64,000 bases of DNA from Acidipila sp. EB88. Lineage in GTDB: Bacteria; Acidobacteriota; Terriglobia; Terriglobales; Acidobacteriaceae. The first letter of the stretch is position 1, and each line of letters opens with the position of its first letter. The notes beneath the pieces were generated by a model that worked only from the letters and a program-made list of their open reading frames with translations, was not told the DNA's origin and searched no databases. Of the stretch, positions 53,315-63,826 are shown one piece after another. The stretch is taken from NCBI RefSeq assembly GCF_003858395.1, contig NZ_QWEV01000005.1, forward strand, positions 1,736,001-1,800,000, given 5' to 3'. The translations under genes and the position numbers were made by a program.

Positions 53315-55387
53315 TTAACCCCGTTTTGCACCCACAAACACGCTCAAAAGCGTCAGGGCCGCAGGCGTCACCCCGGGGATCCGGCTCGCCTGCCCAATGG
53401 TGCTCGGGCGAATCCGCGCCAGCTTTTCCTGCAGTTCCCGGCTCAGCCCCGACATGCCTTCATACACGAAATCCTCAGGAATGGCGCGGGCTTCCGCTGC
53501 TTTCAACCGCTCGATCGAGCGCCGCTGCTGCTCCAGGTACCCCGCATACTTGATCTCGGTCTCGACCGACTTCAGCTCCACCCGGCGGTTCCCCGCGGCC
53601 GGCGTGCCCGCCTCGACCGCGAGCCATGGCGCAAATACCACGTCCGCCGCTAAGTCCTTTTGCAGCAACGGCAGCAGCGCCTCCAGCGTGATCTCGGGCC
53701 GGCGCAGAAGCTGCACATAGGTGAGCCCGGCGGTATTTTCCAGCGTCAGCCCATTGGTCTTTTCAGCGGAAGCACCATCCAGCCTCGCGCTCGCAACCTG
53801 CTCATTCTGCAGCATTTGCTGTAGAAACTCCGCCCACGTGCGCGCTTCGGGACGACGCACCGCCAGCAGCTTCTCCAGCGCCACCGCCCGTGCCTGCTTG
53901 GCTTCGTACCCGGCCCACAGTTCGTCCGGAATCAGCCCCAGCCGCCGCGCGTGCGGCGTCAAACGCCTGTCCGCATTGTCGATTCGCAGGTGCAGCCGGA
54001 ACTCCGCCCGCGACGTAAACATGCGATACGGCTCGTTCGTCCCCTTCGAGATCAGGTCATCGATCAGGATGGCCGTGTACGCTTCCGTGCGATCCAGCGT
54101 AAACACGGCCTGCGCCGCAGCCCGCTTCTCCTGCTCATGAGCGACGTCCCGCCACCAGCGCGCAGCCAGCCCCGCATTAATCCCGGCCATCAGGCCCTGG
54201 CACGCCGCTTCTTCGTAGCCAGACGTCCCATTGATCTGCCCCGCCAGGTACAGCCCCTGGAACCGCTTCACGCGCAACGCCCGGTCCAGCTCCGTCGGGT
54301 CAATCGAGTCATATTCGATGGCATAGCCCGGCCGCAGCATCACCGCATGCTCAAGCCCTGGGATCGAAGCCACGATCTGCTTCTGCACCTCTTCGGGCAG
54401 CGAGGTCGACATGCCATTGACGTACACCTCGTCGGTCGTCAGCCCTTCGGGCTCAAGGAAAAACTGGTGCCCGGCCTTGTCCGGAAACCGCACCACCTTG
54501 TCCTCAATCGACGGGCAATATCGCGGCCCGATCGCCTCGATCGCCCCCGAGTACATGGGTGACCGGTGTACATTGCTGCGGATGATCTCCATCGTTTCGG
54601 GCGTGGTGTGCGCGATATGACAGGAGATCTGGCGCAGCGGCAGCTCTCGTGTCCTGAACGAGAACGGCGTCGGCTCCACGTCGCCCGGCTGCTCTTCGAA
54701 CCGCGACCAGTCAATCGTCCGGCCGTCCAGCCGGGGCGGCGTACCTGTCTTCAGGCGGCAGTTCCGCAGCCCCAGCGCCTTCAGCGACTCGCCCAGCTTG
54801 TGCGAGGCCGGCTCCCCGCTCCGTCCCGCCTTGATCTGCGTTTCGCCGCAGTGGATCAACCCGTTCAGAAAGGTGCCTGTCGTGATCACAGTTGCGTGCG
54901 CGTGCAGCAGCGAGCCGTCGCGCAGGCGTAGCCCCACCAGGCGCGCACCTTGCGCCGGCTGCTCATCCGCCGGCAACTTCTGGCCCGCAGCATCCGCAAA
55001 CAGGAACCCCGTGACCTCTGCTTCTCGTATCGCGAGGTTGGGCTCCCGCTCCAGCAGGGCGCGCATCGCCGTGCGATACAACGCCTTATCGCACTGGGCG
55101 CGGGGGCTCCACACGGCGGGCCCACGCGAGGTATTCAACAGCCGGAACTGGATCCCCACCGAGTCCGCGACCTCGCCCATCACGCCGCCCAGCGCATCGA
55201 TCTCCCGTACCAGGTGGCCCTTCGCTACGCCGCCGATCGCCGGGTTGCAACTCATCTGGGCAATCAGTTCGAGGTTAAGTGTCAGCAGCACGGTGCGCAG
55301 CCCAAGCCGGGCCGCGGCAATCGCGGCCTCACAGCCGGCGTGTCCCGCACCGACCACCGCGACATCGTATTGGTTTCGCCCGGTCAT
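53315..55387 (-). CDS. mnmG: tRNA uridine-5-carboxymethylaminomethyl modification enzyme MnmG (GidA)
   Basis: 690 residues, FAD-binding. With MnmE it makes cmnm5U34 in tRNAs reading split codon boxes. The N-terminal FAD motif is [43 protein letters not shown] and [21 protein letters not shown] follow, then [17 protein letters not shown] and the redox-Cys region ENRxG-like [14 protein letters not shown]. The C-terminal region carries [30 protein letters not shown] and, at the end, [16 protein letters not shown]. Its promoter seems to be built into the preceding hairpin (55408-55464), since only about 20 bases separate the hairpin from the start. Confidence 0.95.
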   Translation of the reverse strand: MTGRNQYDVAVVGAGHAGCEAAIAAARLGLRTVLLTLNLELIAQMSCNPAIGGVAKGHLVREIDALGGVMGEVADSVGIQFRLLNTSRGPAVWSPRAQCDKALYRTAMRALLEREPNLAIREAEVTGFLFADAAGQKLPADEQPAQGARLVGLRLRDGSLLHAHATVITTGTFLNGLIHCGETQIKAGRSGEPASHKLGESLKALGLRNCRLKTGTPPRLDGRTIDWSRFEEQPGDVEPTPFSFRTRELPLRQISCHIAHTTPETMEIIRSNVHRSPMYSGAIEAIGPRYCPSIEDKVVRFPDKAGHQFFLEPEGLTTDEVYVNGMSTSLPEEVQKQIVASIPGLEHAVMLRPGYAIEYDSIDPTELDRALRVKRFQGLYLAGQINGTSGYEEAACQGLMAGINAGLAARWWRDVAHEQEKRAAAQAVFTLDRTEAYTAILIDDLISKGTNEPYRMFTSRAEFRLHLRIDNADRRLTPHARRLGLIPDELWAGYEAKQARAVALEKLLAVRRPEARTWAEFLQQMLQNEQVASARLDGASAEKTNGLTLENTAGLTYVQLLRRPEITLEALLPLLQKDLAADVVFAPWLAVEAGTPAAGNRRVELKSVETEIKYAGYLEQQRRSIERLKAAEARAIPEDFVYEGMSGLSRELQEKLARIRPSTIGQASRIPGVTPAALTLLSVFVGAKRG

Positions 55388-55407
55388 CTCTGGGGATTAT
55401 TTTATCG

Positions 55408-55464
55408 CCTGTAACAACAGACAAGGCCGGGGAAGTCGCCCCCGGCCTTGTCTGTTGTTACAGG
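55408..55464 (-). terminator. 25-bp perfect hairpin between TonB receptor 2 and mnmG
   Basis: The arms 55408-55432 and 55440-55464 pair perfectly over 25 bp with a 7-base loop, longer than an ordinary terminator stem. It is 30 bases after the TonB receptor stop. On the minus strand, TTGTCT in one arm and AATAAT or TAAAAT just past it could serve as the -35 and -10 of mnmG, so terminator and promoter may share DNA. Confidence 0.7.
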
Positions 55465-55494
55465 GAACAACACTCCCCGTGCAGTGCAACGGTC

Positions 55495-58400
55495 CTAGAA
55501 CACCAGCTTCGCCGCGACCTGTACCTGCCGCGGGCTATAGACATAGTTGCTGTTCGCGTTGGTGGTCGACCCGAACGAGGTGTTGTACTGCAGGGCGGTG
55601 GTATAGGTTTGCGGACCGGTGTACGTTGTGGCGGAGTTTGCCAGCGTCGTACTGCCAAAGTTGTAGCCGGTCGTGTTCGCGCTTGTGTAGTTCTCGTGGT
55701 TGAAGATGTTGAAGCACTCACCAAAGAGCTGCAGCGTGTACTTGTCATGCAGCTGGAACTGCTTCTCCAGGCGTGCATCGAAGACCTCGGTACGCCGCAG
55801 CGTGAACGAGTTGCGGCCCACCTCGGGAATGTAGGAGCTGGCCGCCGGGGCACCCGCGCCGTCCCAGCCCGCGAGGATAGCTGCCCCGGAACCATAGCCG
55901 CTGGTCACCAGGCTGTACGGCAGGCCGTTCTGCAGCTGCACAATCGGGTTCAGATTCCAGCCGTCCAGCACCGTGCTCGCCAGCCCCGAGAAGCGCTTCG
56001 GGTACTGCAGCGTGGCGTAGCCGATAAAGCGGTTCGGCACGTTGAAGGCTGAGTCGCCATACTGCGACGACAGCGGCGCGTTCGGATCCAGCAACTGGTT
56101 GGTGGAGGCCTGCGTCGACTCGTTCTGGTTGTCGTCCAGCGCATGCGACCAGGTGTAGCTCAGGTCAAAGCTCGCGTACTTGTTGGTCTTGTTTGCCAGC
56201 TCGAACACCAGCGCGTTGTAGGAGGAGTTGATGTTGCTGGTGATGTCGGTGACTGCCTGGAACGCGGGGTTCGCATAGCCGTTGTAGACCTTGGTGGCAT
56301 ATGTGCTTCCGCAGGCGAGTGGTCCGCAATTGCCTGTCCCGGCCACCGTGTAGTTCACGGTGGTGTAGCCCTTGCCATTTGCGGCGTTGTTGTTGGCTGC
56401 AGGCGTGTTGATCAGGTTGGTGTTGATGAAGTTCGGCAGCTCGCGCCCGAGCGATGCCAGGTAGCTCACCGAAAGCACCGTGCTGGGCCCGAACTGCTGC
56501 TGCACGGTCAGGTCATATTCCAGCGCCTGCGGATTCTGGAAGTTCTTGTCGAAGTACTGCACATTGGGAGCGGCCAGTGCCGTCGGCGTGAAGGTAGGTG
56601 CCAGGATGCTCGGGAAGCTCGGTCCACCCTGGTTGTTGCGGAAGGTCACGCCGATCTGCGCCAGCGGCGAGCCCGTCGAGGAGTACGCGCCCAGCAGCGT
56701 GGCATTCAGCATGCGGCCATAGAACATGCCGAAGCCGCCGCGCACCACCGTGGTGCCCTTGCCGAACGCATCGTAGGCAAAGCCCACACGCGGACCGATG
56801 TTGTTCTTGTCGCTCGGCTTCTGCGAGAACTGCGGGAGCGGGGTGTAGGTGCTGGTCGGCTGAATCAATGCCTGGTACGGTCCCGGCACGGACTGGTAGT
56901 CATACCGGATGCCAAGGTCCACCACGAGTTTGGGGGTGAGCTTCCAGTTGTCCTGGAAGAAGAAGCCATAGTCCGTGGTCGCGATGTCGAACGCAGCCTG
57001 GCCGAAGTTCTGACCGTACGTGCTGTAGCAGGGCAGCGCGCCGACGTTGTATTCCGTGGCGCCCGAGCCGCAGCTTCCCGAGGGCTTCGCAAGATCCGCA
57101 AAGAAGTTGCCAAGGTACTGGTAGGTGTACCCGCCGTTCGGTGTCTGGGCCGCCAGCGACAGGCTGTTGACGATGTCGTAGTTGTGCACGATATCGCCGC
57201 CGAACTTGAAGTTGTGCTGCCCGCGCACCCAGTTCACGGTGTCCGCAGCCTGCCACTTGCGCTCGTCCGGGTATGCCGGGCGGAACGAGTAGTAGGGAAC
57301 GCCGCTGGTGAAGCCGTTGGTGCTCTGCAGCGAAATGCTTGGCGGTTCGCCCTGGTACGAGGTTCCATTCACGAACTGCGCGTCATACGCGCTGGTTGGC
57401 TGCGCCGTCTCGTCGTTCAACTCGCGGCCATACTGGTAGCGCACTTCGTTCGTGATGGTCGAAGTAAGGACGCTGTCGAGTCGTGCCAGGCCGTAGTCGA
57501 GCTTGACGAAGTCATTGCCAAAACCGTCCACGCCGTACGTGTTGGTGGCCTGTGTCTGCACGCCCCCGGGGGAGTCCCACCGCAGACGATTGAACAGGAA
57601 GCTGGCATGATGCTTGGCATTGATCTGCCAATCCAGCTTGGGGAGGTTGATGGTCTGATCGCCCGACCGGGGCACGACCCCGAGGTTGGAGCTCACCGCC
57701 GCCAGGTCCTGGTTGTACAGCGCGACTGCACTTGCATACGAAGCGAGACCAAGGCGCGCCTGCAGCACGCAGGCCTGTGCATCCACAATGTTGCCTGTTG
57801 CGGCCGTCACCTTGCCCGCGCCCGTGATGATCGCGGCGCACGTGGTGCCCGTCAGGGCCGCGTCCGGGGCCTGGAAGAACGCCGCGGGGCTCGATGGCAC
57901 GCCCACCCGGGGAAGTTCCGGCGGAAACCGTCATAGGTGTAGAACCAGAAGAGCCTGTCCTTGATCAGCGCGCCGCCGACGCCAAAACCCCACTGCTTGC
58001 GCCAGTCTTTCGGCTTGTACTGGATCGTCGTGGTGCTTCCCGTGCCCGGGTTGAAGGTCGTCAGCTTGGTGAACGGGTTCTTCGCGCCCCAATCGTTGTC
58101 GCGATCGAAGAAGTACAGCTCACCATGCAGCTGGTTGCCGCCGCTCTTGGTCACCGAGTTGATCACCGCGCCCGTCGCCCGGCCATACTCCGTGGAGTAC
58201 ACGCCGGAGTTCACCTGGAACTCCTGGATCGCCACCTGCGGCGTCGAGTAGCCCTCACGCGTACGGCCGCGCTCCTCCGAGAAGAACGCCTGGTTGTCAT
58301 CGGCGCCATCGATCTCAACGTTGTTCAGCAAGGGGCTCTGTCCGCGCACCGACAGCAGGCCGAAACCATTTGAATCAGCAACCACGCCTGGCGTCAGCAG

Positions 58401-58886
58401 CGTGAGATCCGACCAGCGGCGTCCGTTGATCGGCAGGTTCTCGATGGCCTGTTGGCTGAGGTTGGTGGCGAAATCCGGAGTTTCCGTGTTGATCAGCGGA
58501 GTGGCGCCCGAAACTGTCACTGTCTGTGTGCCAGCCGAGGCCACGGCCAGCATCGGTCGAATGGTCGTGGATTGGCCGACCGCGACTTCCACGCCGGTTG
58601 CCTGATACGTCGCAAATCCGGGAGCCTGGATCGAGACGGTGTACAGGCCCGGCTGCAGCTGTGCGGCATCGAACACGCCATTGGAGTCGGCGGCTACCGT
58701 GATCTCGGCATTGGTCTGGTTGTTGCGTACGGTGACCTGTGCGCTGCCCGCGATAGCTCCGCTGGCGTCCTGCACCGTGCCGGTGATGGCCCCGGTTGTG
58801 GTCGTCTGGGAAAAGGCGCCCGGTACGGCGGCGAGGGAAAGCACGAGGGCAGCGGTGACCCTGGTACGCGGATGGAAACGTAGCAT
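55495..58886 (-). CDS. Oar-like TonB-dependent receptor 2 (one apparent frameshift)
   Basis: The ATG at 58886 follows AAGGAG and opens a signal peptide (VTAALVLSLAAVPGAFSQ). A carboxypeptidase-regulatory-like domain follows (GTVQDASGAIAGSAQVTVRN), then a plug-like region with ADDNQAFFSEERGRTREGYS and AINSVTKSGG-type motifs. The barrel ends in VAAKLVF with a terminal Phe. The chain breaks near 57906-57912, at CCCGGGG, after RRNFPG. One extra base there joins it to GVPSSPAAFFQAPD and gives 1130 codons. The protein is closely related to the next receptor gene upstream, so the pair is a tandem duplication. Its ligand is unknown; an outer-membrane uptake role is inferred from the family. Confidence 0.87.
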
Positions 58887-59076
58887 TTGGCGCTCCTTGA
58901 AGGTGTGGCGGCACATGCGCTTCTTGAGGCACACGGTGCGGTGAGGCGGTGCGAGGGACCTGGCGACGCTGGACGCAGATCAGCCCACGCGCGCCGGAGC
59001 GAACTCGGGCTGTGGATAGATTGCCACAGGGTTGTAAATGTGAAGTAAACGAATTAGTCGGACGGCCGCGCGATTG

Positions 59077-62000
59077 CTAAAAATGCAGACGCGTCGAAAG
59101 CTGGATCTGCCGGTCCTGGTACAGGTTGGTGTTGTTGCCGTTCAGCGGAGTGCCGAACTCGGAGGATCCGGCCACGGTGCCACTCTGCCAGGTAAGCTTC
59201 GACGGCGTTCCCACTACGCTCGAGTTCGAAATCGAGTAGCCGGTCGTGTCGATGCTGGTGAGGTTCTGGTGGTTCAGCAGGTTGAAGCTCTCGCCCAGGA
59301 TTTCGAGGCTCACGCGCGGCGTCAGTTGCGTACGCTTGGAGATGCGCAGGTTGGCGTTGATCACCGCCGGGTAGCGGAAGGTGTTGCGGCCCACCTCCGC
59401 GATGCGGGCCGCGCCCCCGGAACCATTGATCGAGGCACCCAGTCCGCTCAGCACTTCCTTGCGATTGACCTCATCCGTGTACCGCATCGCCGGGATCGAT
59501 CCCGAGGTCTGCATGGAGTAGGGCAGGCCATCGCGTACCTCCGCCGTGGGCGCCATCTCCAGTCCGTTCATGAACAGGCCCAGCCGGCCCTGAATCTTGC
59601 GCGGCGTCTTCAGCACCATCCCTCCGGTAAATCGCCGGCGAATATCAAAGTTCGAATCGCCATACTCGAGCGCGAGATTGGCCGGGTCGAGCACATCATC
59701 GGTATCCGTGAACGCCGTCGCGTTCTGGTTCCAGTCCACCGTGTGCGCATACGTGAATGAGGCATGCAGGTCGAGCGCACGCGAGAGCCCGTGGTCGGCG
59801 CGCACTACCCCCGCCATGTACTTCGAGTTGGTCTCGGAAAAAATGCGCGTAATCTGCTGGTAGTTCGGGTTGAGCCGCGCCGTGTAAAAGCGCGTCGTGT
59901 AGGTCGCGGGCAGCGGCCCCTGGTGCAGCGCGTCCACCACCGTGTAGGTGATGAATTGTGCCGAGCTGAGGTCGATGTTGCTGTCCACGTAACTCGGCAG
60001 TTCACGCCCCGCCGAGAACAGCCCGGACGCGGTAATGCTGGTGCTGCGGCCGATCTTCTGCTCAAGAGAAAGCTCAGCCTGCTCAATCTGCGGGTTCTGG
60101 AAGCGCGGGTCGAAGTACACCGCTGCCGGCGCAACGCTCAGGTATGGCGTGCTTGAAAACACAAAAGGGAAGGGCGGCGTGCCCGTGCTCAGGGGCGTGA
60201 AGTAGTACGAGCGCTGCGCATTGGCCGTGCCCGTTTCGGTCAGCGCAGAAAAGGCCGTGGAGTTGATGATGCGTCCGTAATACACGCCGAATCCCGCACG
60301 CAGCACTGTGTGTCCCTCACCCCCGATATCCCATGCCGCCCCCACGCGCGGACCGTAGTTGTTCTTGTCATGCGGAAGCCGGGCGCTGCCCGGGATGTCC
60401 GGGTTGCGCAGCGCGGCGTTGGTATCCGGCAGTTGCTCGTATTCATACCGCAGTCCCAGCGAGAGCGTCAGGCCGGGCCGAGCCTTCCACTCGTCGGAAA
60501 CGAAACCCGCGTAATCGTCGGATTGGAACTGGAAACTGGTTGGCCCGAAGCCCTGCGTGTAGTACGCATAGCAGGGCAGCACGCCGGTGCCGGTGGTGGC
60601 ATTGTCGCAGTGGTCTGGCGACAGGTAGTCCGTCGCGAAGTCCATCACGTTGGCATACACGTAGGTGCCGTTCGCGTTGTATAGCGCATCGCTGTAGTCG
60701 TTCACGTAATCGGCGGAGTAGCCGATCTTGAGAGTATGGCGCCCATGCACCCAGGTCACGCTGTCCGCCGCCTCGTAGCGCCGCTCATCGGGGTACGCCG
60801 CACGGTTCAGCACGGGAGGGTTGCCGAAGCGAAAGCCGTAGTCCTCGATCTCGACCTGTGGCGGTTTGCCGTAGATGTTGCTGGCGATCGACTGCTCGAA
60901 CGGTGCAGGCGCATTGCTGAGCTGCGACTCGAAGTCGCGTCCGTACTGAAACGTGAACTCGTTCAGCACATTGGGCGAAAGGAAGTACGCCACGCGGCCA
61001 ATCAGCGTGTCGTTCGTGGTCGCCGAGTTGCCGAAGGAGTTCGAGCCGTACGTTGCGGTCGGCGAGGTCTGCACACCATTCGGCGAGTTCCAGTTCAGGT
61101 GGCTCCACTGCAGGGTGGCATGCGTGCGATCGCTCACCTGCCAGTCCAGCTTGGGGAAGTAGAACGATTCATCGGCCGAACGCGGCACGTCGCCAAGCAG
61201 CCCGGCGAGTCCGGTGAGCACGCCGTTGTACTCCGCCTGCGCCTGCGCCGGCAGTACGCCCAATCGCCCCGCCAGCGTCAGCACCGACTGCTGCGTGGGC
61301 GTCGCAAACAGCTTCGTGGCATTGCTCGCACGTGCAATGCCCGGAAACTCGTGATGGTAGCGGTCATAGGTGGCGAAGCCGAACACCTTGCCGTGCACCA
61401 GCGGTCCACCCACGGACCCGCCTGCCTGCGTCAACGTATTCTGCATGCGCACCGTACTGGTGGCCACGCTGTTGCTTTCACCCACCGTCACCGCTGTGCT
61501 GCTGGCAAACGCGTTGGTGGCGCCCCACGCGGAGTTCCGGTCATAAAAGAACAACTCGCCGTGCAGGCTGTTGCCGCCGCTGCGCGTCACCGTGTTGATC
61601 ACGCCGCCGGCCGCCCGTCCATACTGCGCTCCATAGTTCGAAGCATTCACCTGGAACTGCTCGATGGCGGCTTGGGACACCGCGTAGGCGATCGTTGTGC
61701 GCCCGCGCTCCTCCGAGAAAAAAGCCTGGTTGTTGTCCGCGCCGTCCACCGTCGCATTGTTCAGCAGCGCGCCGATGCCGCGAAACGAGAGCAGCCCGTC
61801 GGCCGAGGCGTCCGGCGTCACCGCGGGCGTCAGCAGGGCAAAGTCCGTCCAGCGCCTGGTGCTGCTGGGCAGGTCCTCGATCGCGCCTGCATCAAGCGTC
61901 GTGCTGACCGCGACCGTGGCGGTGTCGATCACGGGAGCAACCTCCTCCACCCGCACCACACTCTCGGACGAGCCGATCGGCAGGGTTGCCTCAAGTGTGG

Positions 62001-62373
62001 TCACCGTCCCCACCGTGACCACGGCATCGGTCTGCCACGTGGCAAATGTGTCGGCCACCGCGGTCAGTTGGTAGGTTCCAGGCGCCAGCGCCTGAAACGA
62101 AAACAGGCCGCGCTCGTCCGAAATCGCAGTCAGCGTGTGCCCGGTCGCCGGGTCCAGGGCCGAGAGAGCAGCCCCGCGCACCGGCCTGCCCAGCAGATCC
62201 CGTACCGCGCCCCGGATCGCTCCACGGTCGGCGGTCTGCGCTTCCAGCAGACCTGGCCCGGCTCCCGGGCAGAAACCGCCCGGGCATAGGACGGCACCCA
62301 GCAAAAGTCCTCCCAGCCAGAAACGCGACCAGCCCGCCTCAACAAGGCGGAATGTAGTGCAACAGTTCTTCAA
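59077..62373 (-). CDS. Oar-like TonB-dependent receptor 3
   Basis: About 1098 residues. I chose the TTG at 62373, with GGGAG just upstream, because it precedes an apparent signal peptide (FWLGGLLLGAVLCPGGFCPG); the longer frame to 62514 has an implausible Arg/Trp-rich start. The carboxypeptidase-regulatory domain reads RDLLGRPVRGAALSALDP. The plug has TVDGADNNQAFFSEERGRTT and GRAAGGVINTVTRSGGNSLH, almost the same wording as in receptor 2. The barrel ends QLSTRLHF with a terminal Phe. It is divergent from obg, with about 270 bases between starts. Intact. Confidence 0.88.
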   Translation of the reverse strand: MKNCCTTFRLVEAGWSRFWLGGLLLGAVLCPGGFCPGAGPGLLEAQTADRGAIRGAVRDLLGRPVRGAALSALDPATGHTLTAISDERGLFSFQALAPGTYQLTAVADTFATWQTDAVVTVGTVTTLEATLPIGSSESVVRVEEVAPVIDTATVAVSTTLDAGAIEDLPSSTRRWTDFALLTPAVTPDASADGLLSFRGIGALLNNATVDGADNNQAFFSEERGRTTIAYAVSQAAIEQFQVNASNYGAQYGRAAGGVINTVTRSGGNSLHGELFFYDRNSAWGATNAFASSTAVTVGESNSVATSTVRMQNTLTQAGGSVGGPLVHGKVFGFATYDRYHHEFPGIARASNATKLFATPTQQSVLTLAGRLGVLPAQAQAEYNGVLTGLAGLLGDVPRSADESFYFPKLDWQVSDRTHATLQWSHLNWNSPNGVQTSPTATYGSNSFGNSATTNDTLIGRVAYFLSPNVLNEFTFQYGRDFESQLSNAPAPFEQSIASNIYGKPPQVEIEDYGFRFGNPPVLNRAAYPDERRYEAADSVTWVHGRHTLKIGYSADYVNDYSDALYNANGTYVYANVMDFATDYLSPDHCDNATTGTGVLPCYAYYTQGFGPTSFQFQSDDYAGFVSDEWKARPGLTLSLGLRYEYEQLPDTNAALRNPDIPGSARLPHDKNNYGPRVGAAWDIGGEGHTVLRAGFGVYYGRIINSTAFSALTETGTANAQRSYYFTPLSTGTPPFPFVFSSTPYLSVAPAAVYFDPRFQNPQIEQAELSLEQKIGRSTSITASGLFSAGRELPSYVDSNIDLSSAQFITYTVVDALHQGPLPATYTTRFYTARLNPNYQQITRIFSETNSKYMAGVVRADHGLSRALDLHASFTYAHTVDWNQNATAFTDTDDVLDPANLALEYGDSNFDIRRRFTGGMVLKTPRKIQGRLGLFMNGLEMAPTAEVRDGLPYSMQTSGSIPAMRYTDEVNRKEVLSGLGASINGSGGAARIAEVGRNTFRYPAVINANLRISKRTQLTPRVSLEILGESFNLLNHQNLTSIDTTGYSISNSSVVGTPSKLTWQSGTVAGSSEFGTPLNGNNTNLYQDRQIQLSTRLHF

Positions 62374-62643
62374 CGGCGCTCCCAGTGCGTAACGCGAGCG
62401 CTTCCAACCGTCAGCAGCTCGTCTCCATCGCCGGTCGGGGTATGTCGAAGTAACACAAAGGTGGTGCAAGTCTCTGCATGTGCCGGGTACCTGCCACTGC
62501 ATGGCAGCAGGCACGACGCGGCCTCAAAGCAGCGCAAACACTGCATCCGCGGGCAAAAGCGCTCGCCTGCAGAACTTAGAAACAACTCGTGGTCCGGATA
62601 AGTGCCCTGAGCATATCCGAAACCGCTAGACTGGAAGTACAAA

Positions 62644-63696
62644 ATGTTTATCGATGAGACCCGAATTCGAGTAAAAGCCGGTGACGGCGGTAATGGCTGC
62701 ATGGCCTTCCGTCGCGAGAAGTTCGTCCCCAAGGGTGGTCCCTCGGGCGGCGACGGCGGCCGCGGCGGCGACGTGATCATGGAGTCGAGCCAGCGCCATA
62801 ACACACTGATCCACTTCCGCTACAACCCGGAGCACAAGGGCGAGCGCGGTCGCCACGGTGAGGGCTCCAACTGCTCCGGCCGCGATGGCGACGATGTGAT
62901 CCTCAAGGTGCCGGTCGGCACCTCGGTCTTCAATGAAGACACGGGCGAGCTGATCCATGACTTTCGCGAAGCTGACGAGCGCATCACGGTAGCGCATGGC
63001 GGCCGCGGCGGCCGGGGCAACCAGCACTTTGCCACGCCCACCCACCAGGCGCCACGCGAGCACGAACTGGGCCGCGAAGGGGATGCACTTCACCTGCGGC
63101 TCGAACTCAAGCTGCTCGCCGACGTCGGCCTCGTCGGCTACCCCAATGCCGGCAAGTCCACGCTGATCTCGCGCATCTCGGCCGCCAAGCCCAAGATCGC
63201 GGACTACCCCTTCACGACGCTCGAGCCCAACCTCGGCGTGGTCACCGTGGGCGAAGCTCCGCACGAGGAAAGCTACGTAGTCGCAGACATTCCCGGGCTG
63301 ATTGAAGGCGCGCATGAAGGCGCGGGCCTCGGCGTGCAGTTCCTGCGCCACGTCGAGCGTACCGGCGTGCTGGTGCATCTGGTCGACGTGTCCGATGGCA
63401 GTGGCCGCGAGAGTCCCGTCGAGGACTTCAAGGTCATCTCCGACGAATTGCGCGCCTTTGGCAACGGCCTGGCCGACAAGCCCGTGCTCGTGGTCGCCTC
63501 CAAAGCCGACGTGGCCAACCCGGAGAAGCTCAAGAAGCTGCAGGCCATGGCCAAGCGCCGCAAGCTGCCCTTCTATGCCATCTCCGCGGTCAGCGGGCAG
63601 GGCATCGAACCCCTCCGCTACGCTATGGCGGAGTATGTACGGACTCATCGGATCGAGCAGGTTTCCGCTGCTGCCGAGCTTGCCGGCGGCTTCTAA
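62644..63696 (+). CDS. obg: Obg-family GTPase (ObgE/CgtA)
   Basis: 350 residues, cytoplasmic, linked to 50S ribosome assembly and stress control. The N-terminal glycine-rich Obg fold ([52 protein letters not shown]) is complete. The GTPase domain has G1 GYPNAGKST, switch [13 protein letters not shown]3 [16 protein letters not shown], and G4 as VVASKAD (SKAD in place of the common NKxD), then AISAVSGQG. There is no C-terminal OCT domain of the long type; the length is normal for short Obg proteins. Genomic context (TonB receptors) is not the usual rplU-rpmA-obg cluster. Confidence 0.95.
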   Translation: MFIDETRIRVKAGDGGNGCMAFRREKFVPKGGPSGGDGGRGGDVIMESSQRHNTLIHFRYNPEHKGERGRHGEGSNCSGRDGDDVILKVPVGTSVFNEDTGELIHDFREADERITVAHGGRGGRGNQHFATPTHQAPREHELGREGDALHLRLELKLLADVGLVGYPNAGKSTLISRISAAKPKIADYPFTTLEPNLGVVTVGEAPHEESYVVADIPGLIEGAHEGAGLGVQFLRHVERTGVLVHLVDVSDGSGRESPVEDFKVISDELRAFGNGLADKPVLVVASKADVANPEKLKKLQAMAKRRKLPFYAISAVSGQGIEPLRYAMAEYVRTHRIEQVSAAAELAGGF

Positions 63697-63826
63697 CCGC
63701 GTCGGTTCCCGCTGGTCGCTTCCCGAAATCGCACCCGTGACTCAATCCGACACGTACTCGGGAAGTAACCCGGAACTGACTTCTGTAAGCTGGACACCCT
63801 TCTTGTTGATCGCGTAGAAACACAAC

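Noticed and set aside
53951..54562. 203-codon + strand frame inside mnmG
   Set aside because: Antisense to conserved mnmG sequence, Arg-rich, no domain.
55495..57906. Independent 803-residue receptor gene
   Set aside because: It lacks a signal peptide and plug start, which lie directly upstream in the neighbouring frame; best read as the 3' part of receptor 2.
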